Counted from the first letter of the stretch, positions 15,011 through 23,703 are shown. The stretch is 39,069 nucleotides of DNA from Sphingobium sp. D43FB (GCF_002312805.1 NZ_NMUA01000031.1:1-39069); one strand, 5' to 3'. The notes: generated by a model from the letters alone, not told the origin. Numbers and translations: made by a program.

Positions 15011-16438
15011 ATGAACGACATCAACCGCCGCCTTTTCCTGGCCGGTGCCGCGATATTGCCGGCTGCCTGCGGCAAGCTGGGCGCGATACCCGTTGCACCG
15101 GCCGCTGACGGCCCCGTGCCGGTCAACCCGCTGATCAAGCAGCGCGCCGACGCGCAGATCTTCCGCCATGACGATGGCTATTATTATATGACCGGGTCGG
15201 TCCCCGAATATGACCGGCTGGTGCTGCGCCGGTCGAAGACGATCGCGGGCCTGGCCACCGCGACTGAAGCGGTGCTGTGGCGGCATGAAAAGACCGGGCC
15301 GATGTCGGGCTTCCTGTGGGCGCCCGAACTGCATATGGTGGACGGCAAGTGGATCGTCTATTTCGCCGCTGGCCCCAGCGGCGGCGGCGAGGATGTGTTC
15401 CGCATCCGCACCTATGCGGTGGTGTGCGACGGCCCCGACCCGATGGTCGGCAAATGGAGCGTGCTGGGCGAATTGCAGACGCCCTGGGACAGTTTCAACC
15501 TCGATTCGACCATCTTCACGCACAAGGGCACGCGCTATATGGCGTGGGCGCAACGCGAGCCGGGCATCGAAACGAACAGCAACCTGTACATCGCCAAGCT
15601 GGAATCGGCGCTCAAGCTGGGCAAGACGACGCGGATCGCCGTGCCGACGCTGGATTGGGAAATCCGCGGCTACAAGGTCGCCGAAGCGCCCGCCATCCTG
15701 CATCGCAATGGTCGCCTGTTCATGACCTATTCGGCGAGCGCGACCGATGCGCGCTATTGCCTGGGGCTGTTGACGGCGGACGAGAGTGCCGACCTGCTGG
15801 ATGCCAAGAGCTGGGTCAAATCGCCGCAGCCGGTGTTCGTCACCAATACCGCCACCAGCGTCTATGGGCCGGGCCATAACAGCTTCACCGTGGATGAGCA
15901 GGGCCGCGACATATTGGTCTATCATGGGCGCGACTATGAGACGATCCAGGGCGATCCGCTGCTCAACCCCGACCGCCATACCCGCGTCCAGCGGCTCTAT
16001 TATACCGCCGATGGCACGCCCGATTTCGGCGTGCCGGTGGGCAATGGCCCGCTGCCCGAACGGTTCATCGCGGTGGCCGACCCCAAGCGGTTGATGGCGC
16101 ATGACGGCACCCGCCTGGTCGCTGGCAACCCGGCCCTGCCCCAGACGCAGTTCCGCCAGTCGCCCGGCCGTGCTGGGGCCAAGAGCATCATGCTATCCCC
16201 CATATTGATGCCCGATCATTATCTGGTCGCGGCCAAGGATGGGTCGATCAGCCTGGAAAAGGACAGCAAGAGCGCCGATTTCGCGCTGCGCAGCCAGTTC
16301 GTTCGCTTCGAGGAGAAGGCCAGCGACGCGCTGCGCTTCGTCGCCATCTCCGCGCCGGGCAAGGCGATCGGCACCGTCGGCGATCAGTTGCGGCTGGTGC
16401 CGAGCCGGGACGCTACGGCTTACTGGCGTGCCGACTGA
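15011..16438 (+). CDS. Exported GH43 alpha-L-arabinofuranosidase-like enzyme
   Basis: A 475-residue GH43 enzyme, distinct from the preceding one. Catalytic residues: D47 in RADAQI, D165 in NLDSTIF and E225 in VAEAPAI. The segment GYYYMTGSVPEYDRL resembles exo-1,5-alpha-L-arabinofuranosidases (GH43_26-like). The last roughly 150 residues form an additional beta domain. The N-terminus (NRRLFLAGAAILPAAC) has a twin-arginine start and a Cys at residue 21, so it may be a Tat substrate or lipoprotein, but the lipobox is poor. It probably trims arabino-oligosaccharides made by the endo-enzyme, in the periplasm or at the cell surface. A terminator follows. Confidence 0.88.
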   Translation: MNDINRRLFLAGAAILPAACGKLGAIPVAPAADGPVPVNPLIKQRADAQIFRHDDGYYYMTGSVPEYDRLVLRRSKTIAGLATATEAVLWRHEKTGPMSGFLWAPELHMVDGKWIVYFAAGPSGGGEDVFRIRTYAVVCDGPDPMVGKWSVLGELQTPWDSFNLDSTIFTHKGTRYMAWAQREPGIETNSNLYIAKLESALKLGKTTRIAVPTLDWEIRGYKVAEAPAILHRNGRLFMTYSASATDARYCLGLLTADESADLLDAKSWVKSPQPVFVTNTATSVYGPGHNSFTVDEQGRDILVYHGRDYETIQGDPLLNPDRHTRVQRLYYTADGTPDFGVPVGNGPLPERFIAVADPKRLMAHDGTRLVAGNPALPQTQFRQSPGRAGAKSIMLSPILMPDHYLVAAKDGSISLEKDSKSADFALRSQFVRFEEKASDALRFVAISAPGKAIGTVGDQLRLVPSRDATAYWRAD

Positions 16439-16446
16439 CATTCCAT

Positions 16447-16463
16447 AATATGTCTGACAATTA
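16447..16463 (+). promoter_or_regulatory. Candidate FadR-type operator after the GH43 pair
   Basis: AATATGTCTGACAATTA shares its left half with the site at 10175 and contains TGTCTGACA, a perfect odd-length palindrome typical of FadR-family GntR operators. It sits before the terminator and 220 nt upstream of the receptor gene, so it may be an auxiliary site. Confidence 0.35.
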
Positions 16464-16473
16464 GGTGGTACCA

Positions 16474-16503
16474 GGGGCCGGTTTCCAGCAGGAGACCGGC
16501 CCC
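16474..16503 (+). terminator. Terminator of the arabinan hydrolase operon
   Basis: A 13-bp GC-rich stem with one G-T wobble (16474-16486 with 16491-16503) has an AGCA loop. The T-run is poor (TTCGCTT). It ends the araD1-to-GH43 transcript and separates it from the receptor gene. Confidence 0.7.
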
Positions 16504-16612
16504 TTCGCTTATGTGGGTACCCGATCGACACCCGATAGCTCGTGGCCTGTGGCAATAATGTAACTAGCGCCGGACATTCGTGTCGCGACGCCCTCATTTT
16601 CCGCTTGCGATT

Positions 16613-16645
16613 CATTTGTCGGAGCAATAATTAGTCCGAGTAATT
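16613..16645 (+). promoter_or_regulatory. Tandem candidate operators of the arabinan receptor
   Basis: Two adjacent 17-mers, centres 16 bp apart: CATTTGTCGGAGCAATA (16613-16629) and AATTAGTCCGAGTAATT (16629-16645). The second is a 17-bp palindrome with a single mismatched pair. A possible promoter, TTGCGA (16605) and AATAAT (16626), overlaps them, which fits repression. The same motif occurs at 7733 and 10175. Confidence 0.55.
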
Positions 16646-16685
16646 CACGCATGGCCAAGGGCCAGCTCCAGGGAGGATATCTGAC

Positions 16686-19511
16686 ATGGCCCTCAAGCCG
16701 ATCGTAATGGGTTCCGCATCGCTCTTCGCGCTGATGCTGGCGGGCGCTGCCCAGGCCCAAACTGCTCCCGCAACGCCGCAGGCAGCGCCCGAAGACGATG
16801 TCGCCGACATCGTCGTGACCGGCGTCCGCGCCTCGATCGTCGGCGCGCTCAACGTGCGCCGGGAATCGACCCAGATCGTTGATTCGATCGTGTCGGAAGA
16901 TGTCGGCAAATTGCCCGACAATAATGTCGTCGAAGCCCTGCAGCGCGTGACCGGCATCCAGGTCACTGATCGCGCAGGCGGTGAAACGCAGGTCATCACC
17001 ATTCGCGGCCTGACCGATCCGCTGACCACGCTCAATGGCCGCAACATCTTCACCGCTGCTGGCACGTCCTTCGCGTTGCAGGATATCTCCGCCAACCTCG
17101 TCAAGCAGGTCGATGTCTACAAGACCCGTTCGTCCGATCAGTTGGAAACCGGCCTGGCGGGCCAGATCGATGTGCAGACCCGTCGCCCGCTCGACTTTGA
17201 CGGCTTCACCATTTCGGGCCTGGCGCGCGGCGTCTATTCGGAACTCGCCGACAAGGTGAACCCCAATGTCGCGCTGCTCGTCAGCGACCGCTGGGAAACC
17301 GGCATCGGCGATATCGGCTTCTTGGTGAATGGCAGCTTCACCCGCGCCGACTACCGCAACCAGAATTTGCAGGCCGGTGCCATGGTGCCTTTCGCCACCG
17401 AAACGCCGCCTGCCGGATCGGGCCTGACGCCGCTGCAGCGCATTTTCCCCGGTGCCACCAATGAAAACTGGGCACCGGGCCTCGACGCGGGCCTGCCCAC
17501 CGCGCCCGGATCGACGCTCAACATCAATGGCGTTGAAACGCCCTATTATCTTGCCCGCGACGCGGTGATCGCATCCGATTTCTATGGCAAGCGCGATCGG
17601 ACGGCGATCAACGCTGCGCTGCAATGGGCGCCGAACGACAGCTCGGTCTATACCGCCGAAGTGTTCTACACCGGTTTCCGCGGCGAAACCTTCAACAGCC
17701 TGCATTTCAGCTTCGTTGACTGGTGGGGCAATCTGCCCGCCGATGTGGCCAACAGCTTTGAATTATATGACGGCACCAACATCATCAAGTCGCGTCGGGC
17801 AGGGGCCGTCGCGGGCTTCAACAGTGGCGACATGGGGACCAACCGCACCGACAGCTATGTCTATGCCCTCAACGCCAAGTGGGATGTGGGTGAGCGCGGC
17901 AAGATTTCGGCCGATATCGCCTATCAGGACAGCAAGAACGAGACGAGCTTCTTCGCCATCCGCACCGATCGCGGCCCGCTTGATATCGATGTCGATTTTA
18001 ACGCCGGCGGCGGCCTGCCCGCCTATAGTTTCGGCAATCAGGGCGTCCTGACCGACGCGAGCCAGTGGACCGTCGGCAATCTGTTCGACAGCGGCACCAA
18101 GAATACCGGCAGCGCGCTGACGATGATGCTGGACGGCGAATATGGCTGGGACGAAGGCTTCCTGCGCCGCATCAAAGCGGGCTGGCGCTATGACAAGCGC
18201 TCGGCCGACAGCTATGTCCGCGATCAGGGTGCAGGCGGGCTTGGCGTCACGCTCGACGCGTTTGGCGAAGGCACCCCCTTCACCAACGACGGTTTCTTCG
18301 ACGGCCAGGCCAATATCCCGACCAGCTGGGTGCTGGCCGATCCGCGCAGCATGAATAAGGATGGCGTCCGCAATCTGTATCGTGCCGTCGCGCCCGGTCT
18401 GCTCCTGTCCGACCAGCTGAGCTTCGGCCGCGTGTTCGGCATCGAAGAAACCAATCTCGCCGCCTATATCGTGGCCGATGCCGAGGTCGAGATTTTCGGG
18501 CGTCCGTTGCAATTGCAGGGCGGCGTGCGCTTTGTCGCGATCGACACCGACTATGAATATTTCGACCGTGGTGCCAATTTTGCTCGCACAGGCGTTTCCA
18601 CCAATTCGGAAAACTTCCTGCCGTCCTTTACCGCGCGCTACGCCATCACCGACAATCTGCGCGTCCGGTTCAACTATGGCAAGATCCTGCGCCGTCCGGG
18701 GTTCGACGCGCTTAATCCCAATCTGGCGCTCAGCGGCGATCTGTCGCGCGTCGGCTTTGGTACCGGGGCTTCGGGTAACCCCAATTTGCGGGCGACCAAG
18801 TCGGAGAATATGGATCTGGCGATCGAATGGTATTTCGACCGCAACAGCGCCATCTATGCGACCGCCTTCCGCCGCAAGATCGAAGGTCTGGTCGTGCCGT
18901 TGACCGTGCGGGAGTTCATCCCGAACAACTATCTGCCGCGCAACGAAACCTATACCGAATTTTTCAACATCACCCGTCCGGCCAACGCCTCCAACGGTAC
19001 GCTCAAGGGTCTGGAATTGGGGCTGACCTACTTCCCCTCCTACCTGCCCTCCGTGCTTGACGGCCTTGGCTTCACCGGCAGCGCGACGATCCTGGATTCC
19101 GAACAGACGATCCCGGTCGTCAACAATGTGGGTGAAATCACCGGCACGGCCAAGTCCGCCTTCTTCGGCGTGTCGAAGCTGTCCTACAACGCCACGCTGG
19201 CCTATGACAAAGGCCCGATCGGTGCGCGTCTGTCCTACATCTGGCGCAAGGGCTTCTTGCGGGACAATGCCGCCCGTGCCTTCGCCAACCCGATCGGCGT
19301 GTGGCGTGCGCCTGAAAAGAGCCTGGACTTCCAGCTCACTTTGAACGTGAACGAAGATATCGGCATCACCTTCGACGCGGTAAACCTGACCAAGGCGAAG
19401 CAGCAGGATTATTACAAGTTCGGCGATGCGGGCAATCCGCAGCAGTTCAACTCCAGCACGCTGCTGATCGACCGGACCTTTGCTCTGGGTGTCCGCTTCA
19501 AGTTTGACTGA
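16686..19511 (+). CDS. TonB-dependent receptor for arabino-oligosaccharides
   Basis: A 941-residue outer-membrane active transporter. A signal peptide (residues 1-24, ending GAAQAQ) is followed by the TonB-box/plug start DIVVTGVRASIVGAL, a plug domain (VEALQRVTGIQV, ITIRGL), then a 22-strand-type beta barrel. There is no STN domain, so it is not a sigma-signalling receptor. GGGAGG lies upstream of the ATG. Position directly after the arabinosidases, with shared operator-like sites, suggests uptake of arabinan or arabinoxylan fragments. The C-terminus (ALGVRFKFD) ends in Asp rather than the usual aromatic residue. Confidence 0.92.
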   Translation: MALKPIVMGSASLFALMLAGAAQAQTAPATPQAAPEDDVADIVVTGVRASIVGALNVRRESTQIVDSIVSEDVGKLPDNNVVEALQRVTGIQVTDRAGGETQVITIRGLTDPLTTLNGRNIFTAAGTSFALQDISANLVKQVDVYKTRSSDQLETGLAGQIDVQTRRPLDFDGFTISGLARGVYSELADKVNPNVALLVSDRWETGIGDIGFLVNGSFTRADYRNQNLQAGAMVPFATETPPAGSGLTPLQRIFPGATNENWAPGLDAGLPTAPGSTLNINGVETPYYLARDAVIASDFYGKRDRTAINAALQWAPNDSSVYTAEVFYTGFRGETFNSLHFSFVDWWGNLPADVANSFELYDGTNIIKSRRAGAVAGFNSGDMGTNRTDSYVYALNAKWDVGERGKISADIAYQDSKNETSFFAIRTDRGPLDIDVDFNAGGGLPAYSFGNQGVLTDASQWTVGNLFDSGTKNTGSALTMMLDGEYGWDEGFLRRIKAGWRYDKRSADSYVRDQGAGGLGVTLDAFGEGTPFTNDGFFDGQANIPTSWVLADPRSMNKDGVRNLYRAVAPGLLLSDQLSFGRVFGIEETNLAAYIVADAEVEIFGRPLQLQGGVRFVAIDTDYEYFDRGANFARTGVSTNSENFLPSFTARYAITDNLRVRFNYGKILRRPGFDALNPNLALSGDLSRVGFGTGASGNPNLRATKSENMDLAIEWYFDRNSAIYATAFRRKIEGLVVPLTVREFIPNNYLPRNETYTEFFNITRPANASNGTLKGLELGLTYFPSYLPSVLDGLGFTGSATILDSEQTIPVVNNVGEITGTAKSAFFGVSKLSYNATLAYDKGPIGARLSYIWRKGFLRDNAARAFANPIGVWRAPEKSLDFQLTLNVNEDIGITFDAVNLTKAKQQDYYKFGDAGNPQQFNSSTLLIDRTFALGVRFKFD

Positions 19512-19552
19512 GTGCCCATGGGGCGTAGCGTCTCCTCGCTGCGCTCCATGAT

Positions 19553-19603
19553 ATGGCGGTCGTTCCGGGTTCCTCTCCAACCCCGGAACGACCGCCATTT
19601 TTG
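19553..19603 (+). terminator. Strong terminator after the receptor gene
   Basis: A perfect 17-bp stem (19553-19569 with 19582-19598), a 12-nt loop and a T5 run. It ends the arabinan locus. Confidence 0.92.
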
Positions 19604-19746
19604 TTTGGAGCGAGGGTGGATGGCGACGTCGCCTCACCTCGCAGCGCGGCAGTCGCGCCATTTTCCCCTTGCCCCGGCGGCGATCCCATGCACAAAGGAT
19701 GCCAACTGGCGCGGGCGGTTCGCCGTCCGGCCGCAAGGATGGACCC

Positions 19747-20532
19747 ATGCACGACGTCACCACCCAGGAACGGCCCGCCGCCCCTCGCCCCCCCGTCCCG
19801 CACGAGCTGGGCGATGGCCTGTCGGTCATCTCGATCGCCAAAAGCTACGACAATCGCGTGGTGTTGTCGGACGTATCGCTGACCGTCGGCAAGGGCGAGG
19901 TTGTCGGCCTGCTTGGCCCCAATGGCGCGGGCAAGACGACCTGCTTCTATTCGGTCATGGGCCTCGTCCGCCCCGATCGCGGCCGTGTGCTGCTCGACGG
20001 GCAGGATATTACCAGCCTGCCCATGTATCGCCGCGCGATCCTGGGCCTGGGCTATCTGCCGCAGGAAACCTCGATCTTTCGCGGCCTGACCGTGGCGCAG
20101 AATATCAGCGCGGTGCTGGAAATGGCGGAGCCGGACAAGGCATCGCGCGCCGCGCGTCTCGAACAATTGCTCGATGAATTCGGCCTGACCCGGTTGCGCG
20201 ATTCGGCGGCGATGGCCCTGTCGGGGGGCGAGCGCCGCCGGTGCGAGATTGCGCGCGCGCTGGCCGCCAATCCGTCGATCGTGCTGCTGGACGAACCCTT
20301 TGCGGGCATCGATCCGCTGTCGATCGCCGATATTCGCGACCTGGTGAAGCAGTTGAAGACGCGCGGCATCGGCGTGCTGATCACCGACCATAATGTCCGC
20401 GAGACGCTGGAAATCGTCGATCGCGCCTGCATCATCTATGACGGGCAAGTGCTGTTCACAGGCAGCCCGACCGAACTGGTCGCCAATGCCGACGTCCGCC
20501 GCCTCTATCTGGGCGAGAATTTCTCGCTGTGA
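19747..20532 (+). CDS. lptB: LPS export ABC transporter ATP-binding protein LptB
   Basis: A 261-residue ATPase that powers lipopolysaccharide extraction from the inner membrane with LptFG. Walker A is GPNGAGKTT (57-65), signature LSGGE (158-162), Walker B IVLLDEP (178-184), and the switch His is H215 in ITDHNVRETL. GYLPQETSIFRGLTV and EPFAGIDP are LptB hallmarks, as is the C-terminal YLGENF. The N-terminal extension of about 20 residues is Pro-rich. AAGGATGG precedes the ATG at 19747. rpoN follows, as is usual, but lptC and lptA, commonly just upstream, are absent here; the arabinan locus occupies that place. Confidence 0.97.
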   Translation: MHDVTTQERPAAPRPPVPHELGDGLSVISIAKSYDNRVVLSDVSLTVGKGEVVGLLGPNGAGKTTCFYSVMGLVRPDRGRVLLDGQDITSLPMYRRAILGLGYLPQETSIFRGLTVAQNISAVLEMAEPDKASRAARLEQLLDEFGLTRLRDSAAMALSGGERRRCEIARALAANPSIVLLDEPFAGIDPLSIADIRDLVKQLKTRGIGVLITDHNVRETLEIVDRACIIYDGQVLFTGSPTELVANADVRRLYLGENFSL

Positions 20533-20561
20533 CATGATGCGGGGGCATTTTCTTTCTGAGC

Positions 20562-20639
20562 CGCACCGGCCCGCACCCCCACCCGGCCTCCCACAGTCTA
20601 GGCTGGCTGGGCGTCCGGGTGGGGGCGCGAGCCGGTGCG
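20562..20639. repeat. Long inverted repeat between lptB and rpoN
   Basis: The arms 20562-20586 and 20615-20639 form 23 base pairs with two mismatches, very GC-rich, around a 28-nt loop. The hairpin would cover the GTG at 20635 and end 22 nt before the ATG of rpoN at 20662. It may attenuate readthrough or shape rpoN translation. No T-run follows. Confidence 0.7.
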
Positions 20640-20661
20640 CCAGCACAAGGCGCGCTGCCTG

Positions 20662-22182
20662 ATGGCGCTCGGCCCACGCCTCGACATTCGGCAGAGCCAG
20701 TCGCTCGTCATGACGCCGCAGTTGCAGCAGGCGATCAAGCTGCTGGCGCTGTCCAATCTGGAGATCGAGGCGTTCGTCGCGGGCGAGCTGGAGAAGAATC
20801 CGCTGCTTGAGTCGGGCGGCGGCGATGATGCCCCCCCGCCCGCCGACGGCATCGACCGCGAGCTTGAGCGCCCCACGCTGGCCGCCGAAACCGGGGCGAG
20901 CGACGATCTGATCGCGCAGGGACTGGGCGGCGCGGACAGCCCGCTCGACGTCGATCATGGCGCGGACACGTTCATCGACGATGGCCCCGGCGACCGGATG
21001 GCGAGCGCACTCGGCGCCGGTGGCGGCGGCATGGACGCGATGACGGGCGGTTATGGCGACGAAGCCCCGGACTTCGACAGTTTCGCCGCGCCCAGTGCCA
21101 GCCTGCAGGAACATTTGATGGATCAGGCGCGCGCCGCGCTGTCGGGCGTGGACCTGATCGTCGCGGCGCAACTGATCGGCCAGATCAGCGAGGCGGGCTA
21201 TCTGGAGGCGGACCTGTTGCAGACCGCCCATGCGATGGGCCTGCCGCTGGTCGAGGTCGAACGGGTGCTGGGCGTCATCCACAGCTTCGACCCGACCGGG
21301 ATCGGCGCACGGTCGCTGGCCGAATGCCTGGCGCTGCAGGCCAAGGAAGCCGACCGCTACGACCCGTGCATCGCGCGCCTGCTCGCCAATCTCGACCTGC
21401 TGGCCAAGGGCGCGCTGCCCCAGTTGCGCCGCATCTGCGGGGTGGATGAGGAGGATATGGCCGACATGATCCGCGAATTGCGCGGCTATGACCCCAAGCC
21501 AGGCCTTAAATTTTCGAGCGACCGCGCTGCGCCGGTCACGCCCGACCTGTTCGTGCGCCCTACCGCCGAAGGATGGAGCATCGAGGTCAACAGCGCCACC
21601 CTGCCCCGTGTGCTGGTCAACCGCAGCTATTATGTCGAACTGGCGACCGGCAAGCAGGACAAGAATGCCAAGGCCTGGCTCGCCGATTGCCTCGCCAGCG
21701 CCAATTGGCTCGTCAAGGCGCTCGACCAGCGGCAGAAGACGATCATCAAGGTCGCGAGCGAGATCGTCCGCTGCCAGGAGGATTTCTTTCGCAAGGGCGT
21801 GGCGCATTTGAAACCGCTGACGCTGCGCACCGTCGCCGACACGATCAAAATGCATGAATCGACCGTCAGCCGGGTGACATCGAACAAATATCTGTCCTGC
21901 CCGCGCGGGCAATATGAGCTGAAATATTTCTTCACCAGCGGCGTGTCGAACGCGGAAGGCGACGGCTCCGTCTCGGCCGAAGCGGTCAAGAGCCATATCA
22001 AGACGCTGATCATGGCCGAAGAGCCGCAGGCCATCCTGTCCGACGACACGCTGGTCGAGCTGTTGCGTGCGCGCGGCATGGACATAGCCCGCCGCACCGT
22101 CGCCAAATATCGCGAGGCGATGGGGATTGGATCGTCGGTGCAGCGGCGGCGGCAGAAGGCGCTGAAGGGGAAGGCGGTCTGA
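20662..22182 (+). CDS. rpoN: RNA polymerase sigma-54 factor RpoN
   Basis: A 506-residue alternative sigma factor that recognises -24/-12 promoters and needs AAA+ activators. The N-terminal activator-interacting region is LDIRQSQSLVMTPQLQQAIK and then NPLLE; an acidic, Gly/Asp-rich region II (about 55-145) follows; the core-binding and HTH regions (HESTVSRVTSNKYL) and the RpoN box ARRTVAKYRE (476-485) complete it. The ATG at 20662 (MALGPRLDIRQ) matches the usual family start. A GTG at 20635 in the same frame is the alternative but lies inside a strong hairpin. It converges with the phosphoesterase gene, 7 nt apart. Confidence 0.97.
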   Translation: MALGPRLDIRQSQSLVMTPQLQQAIKLLALSNLEIEAFVAGELEKNPLLESGGGDDAPPPADGIDRELERPTLAAETGASDDLIAQGLGGADSPLDVDHGADTFIDDGPGDRMASALGAGGGGMDAMTGGYGDEAPDFDSFAAPSASLQEHLMDQARAALSGVDLIVAAQLIGQISEAGYLEADLLQTAHAMGLPLVEVERVLGVIHSFDPTGIGARSLAECLALQAKEADRYDPCIARLLANLDLLAKGALPQLRRICGVDEEDMADMIRELRGYDPKPGLKFSSDRAAPVTPDLFVRPTAEGWSIEVNSATLPRVLVNRSYYVELATGKQDKNAKAWLADCLASANWLVKALDQRQKTIIKVASEIVRCQEDFFRKGVAHLKPLTLRTVADTIKMHESTVSRVTSNKYLSCPRGQYELKYFFTSGVSNAEGDGSVSAEAVKSHIKTLIMAEEPQAILSDDTLVELLRARGMDIARRTVAKYREAMGIGSSVQRRRQKALKGKAV

Positions 22183-22189
22183 CGTCCGC

Positions 22190-23614
22190 TTAGCGGTCGA
22201 TGTAGATCGGGTTGGAATAGAACCAGAGGTCATCCCAGGGATTTTCTCCTACGGGGTCGGGGCCGGGTTCGGTCTGGGTCGTGTTCGTGCCGCGGACGCG
22301 GAGATAGCGAGGCATGTCCTGTGCGCCGATGCGGTGTTCGACGACGTGATAGTCGCCTTCCTGCTTCCATTGCTGGGCGGTGAAGCGGCGAATGACCTTG
22401 GTCGTCGCGTTGCGATCACCTGCCGTTGCGGAGGGGCCGCCTGCGATGAGATCGACATGATCCAGCTTTGGCACGTCGCCATGGGCGTTCGCCGTGCGGG
22501 CCGGTCGCCATCGGATTGTCACGACGATGTCCTCGCCGCCCGGCACGGCGAGCGTATCGCCCATGGCGGCAGGCTGACCGGGCATCCGCACGCGCGCGGC
22601 CGTAAAATCCAGCGCGTCGATAAGGCCGCCCGTCGCCGCGAAGACGCGCCCGCTGCGCAAGCCGTCCAGAATGTCCGCGCCGATCGGTGTCGCCAACACC
22701 CATGTCTTGGCATATTCGCCGGGCCAGAAATCGGCCCCACCGGCCGTCCAGTGGCCATGCGAATCCGACGTGGCCGTGATCGTCCAGTGCAGCCCCTGGC
22801 CCAGAAGGGCATCCCATCCGCCGCCAAGCGTGGCGACCATCTGATCGAAGCCGCCCATCGTGGGATATCCGCCATAGAGGCCGCGCGACCCGTGGGCTGC
22901 GTCCAGTCCTGGCTTGGGGGCTGCCGCCTGGTGGCCAGGTGCGCCTTCCATGCCGATCGCGACATGGGGCGCGACATCATGCCAGGCCCGATATTCGGCC
23001 GGCGCATGAAGCCCCCATTGGCCAAGGCCCGTCGCCGTTCGTGACGGATGATTGCCGATGACGACAGGGGCGTTCGGCAAGGCGGCCATATAACCGAGCG
23101 CCGCGATCATGCGGGACTTGGTGTTGCGCGCTGGATCAGTTGGAAAAGCCTCGCGCTTGCCGAAACGCGATTCGATGGCGCGCAGCGTATCGCGCTCCTG
23201 CGCGTCGATCGGCAGGATCAGGCTGGCATGTTCGCCGCCGGGCACGTCGAACTCGGCGCCGTAGAACAGGACGAGGTCCGACACGGCCTTGCGTGCCGCG
23301 ACGACATCGGGCCAGGCGCGTTCATGGTTGAGGATCGAATGACGGGGTCCGCCATGGTCCGTCGACACCATCCATGACAGGCCGAAACGGCGCGCCATCC
23401 GGGCGTTTTCGACAATGGTGTGCGACGAATCGCCGCCGATGATCGGCGCGGGCGGCGCATCGGGATGGGCCGGGTCGGCGCGATATTGCGCGCTGTAGAT
23501 GCTATGCACATGATGGTCGCCCGCAAGCCAGCGGCGACCATCGGCGGGACGAGCCTGTACCGGCCCTGCCAGGGCGCATAGGGCGAACGCCCCGATGATG
23601 AACATGCGGTACAT
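22190..23614 (-). CDS. Exported PHP-domain phosphoesterase
   Basis: A 474-residue protein with a signal peptide (residues 1-21) and a PHP metal-dependent phosphoesterase domain. Visible metal-binding motifs are GDHHVHSIYS (HxH at 35-37), VSTDHGG, GAEFDVPGGEHASL, NHPSR and TSDSHG. Such enzymes cleave phosphoester bonds with a two- or three-metal centre. Location after the STN-domain TonB receptor suggests that it processes a phosphorylated substrate in the periplasm. GAGGAAG precedes the ATG at 23614; the frame extends upstream without support. The substrate is unknown; phosphodiesters, phosphosugars or nucleotides are all possible. Confidence 0.85.
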   Translation of the reverse strand: MYRMFIIGAFALCALAGPVQARPADGRRWLAGDHHVHSIYSAQYRADPAHPDAPPAPIIGGDSSHTIVENARMARRFGLSWMVSTDHGGPRHSILNHERAWPDVVAARKAVSDLVLFYGAEFDVPGGEHASLILPIDAQERDTLRAIESRFGKREAFPTDPARNTKSRMIAALGYMAALPNAPVVIGNHPSRTATGLGQWGLHAPAEYRAWHDVAPHVAIGMEGAPGHQAAAPKPGLDAAHGSRGLYGGYPTMGGFDQMVATLGGGWDALLGQGLHWTITATSDSHGHWTAGGADFWPGEYAKTWVLATPIGADILDGLRSGRVFAATGGLIDALDFTAARVRMPGQPAAMGDTLAVPGGEDIVVTIRWRPARTANAHGDVPKLDHVDLIAGGPSATAGDRNATTKVIRRFTAQQWKQEGDYHVVEHRIGAQDMPRYLRVRGTNTTQTEPGPDPVGENPWDDLWFYSNPIYIDR

Positions 23615-23648
23615 GCAGCTTCCTCGCCGAAAAATCCGTTTGGGGGCG

Positions 23649-23690
23649 TGCCGCACCGTATCGAGGCGATGGCCCCGCCACGGTGCGGCA
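23649..23690 (-). repeat. 11-bp hairpin between receptor and phosphoesterase
   Basis: TGCCGCACCGT (23649-23659) and ACGGTGCGGCA (23680-23690) pair perfectly around a 20-nt loop. On the minus strand a T5 run follows about 12 nt later, so it may be an intercistronic attenuator reducing phosphoesterase expression relative to the receptor. Confidence 0.5.
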
Positions 23691-23703
23691 ACAGAGGCCA
23701 GGG

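Noticed and set aside
17763..19841. Long minus-strand open frame opposite the arabinan receptor
   Set aside because: Shadow frame of a clear TonB receptor, low-complexity Arg/Gly/Asp composition, no ribosome-binding site.
19498..22233. Long minus-strand open frame (about 911 codons) opposite lptB and rpoN
   Set aside because: It is antisense to two unmistakable genes, has no conserved motif, and arises from the high GC third-position bias.
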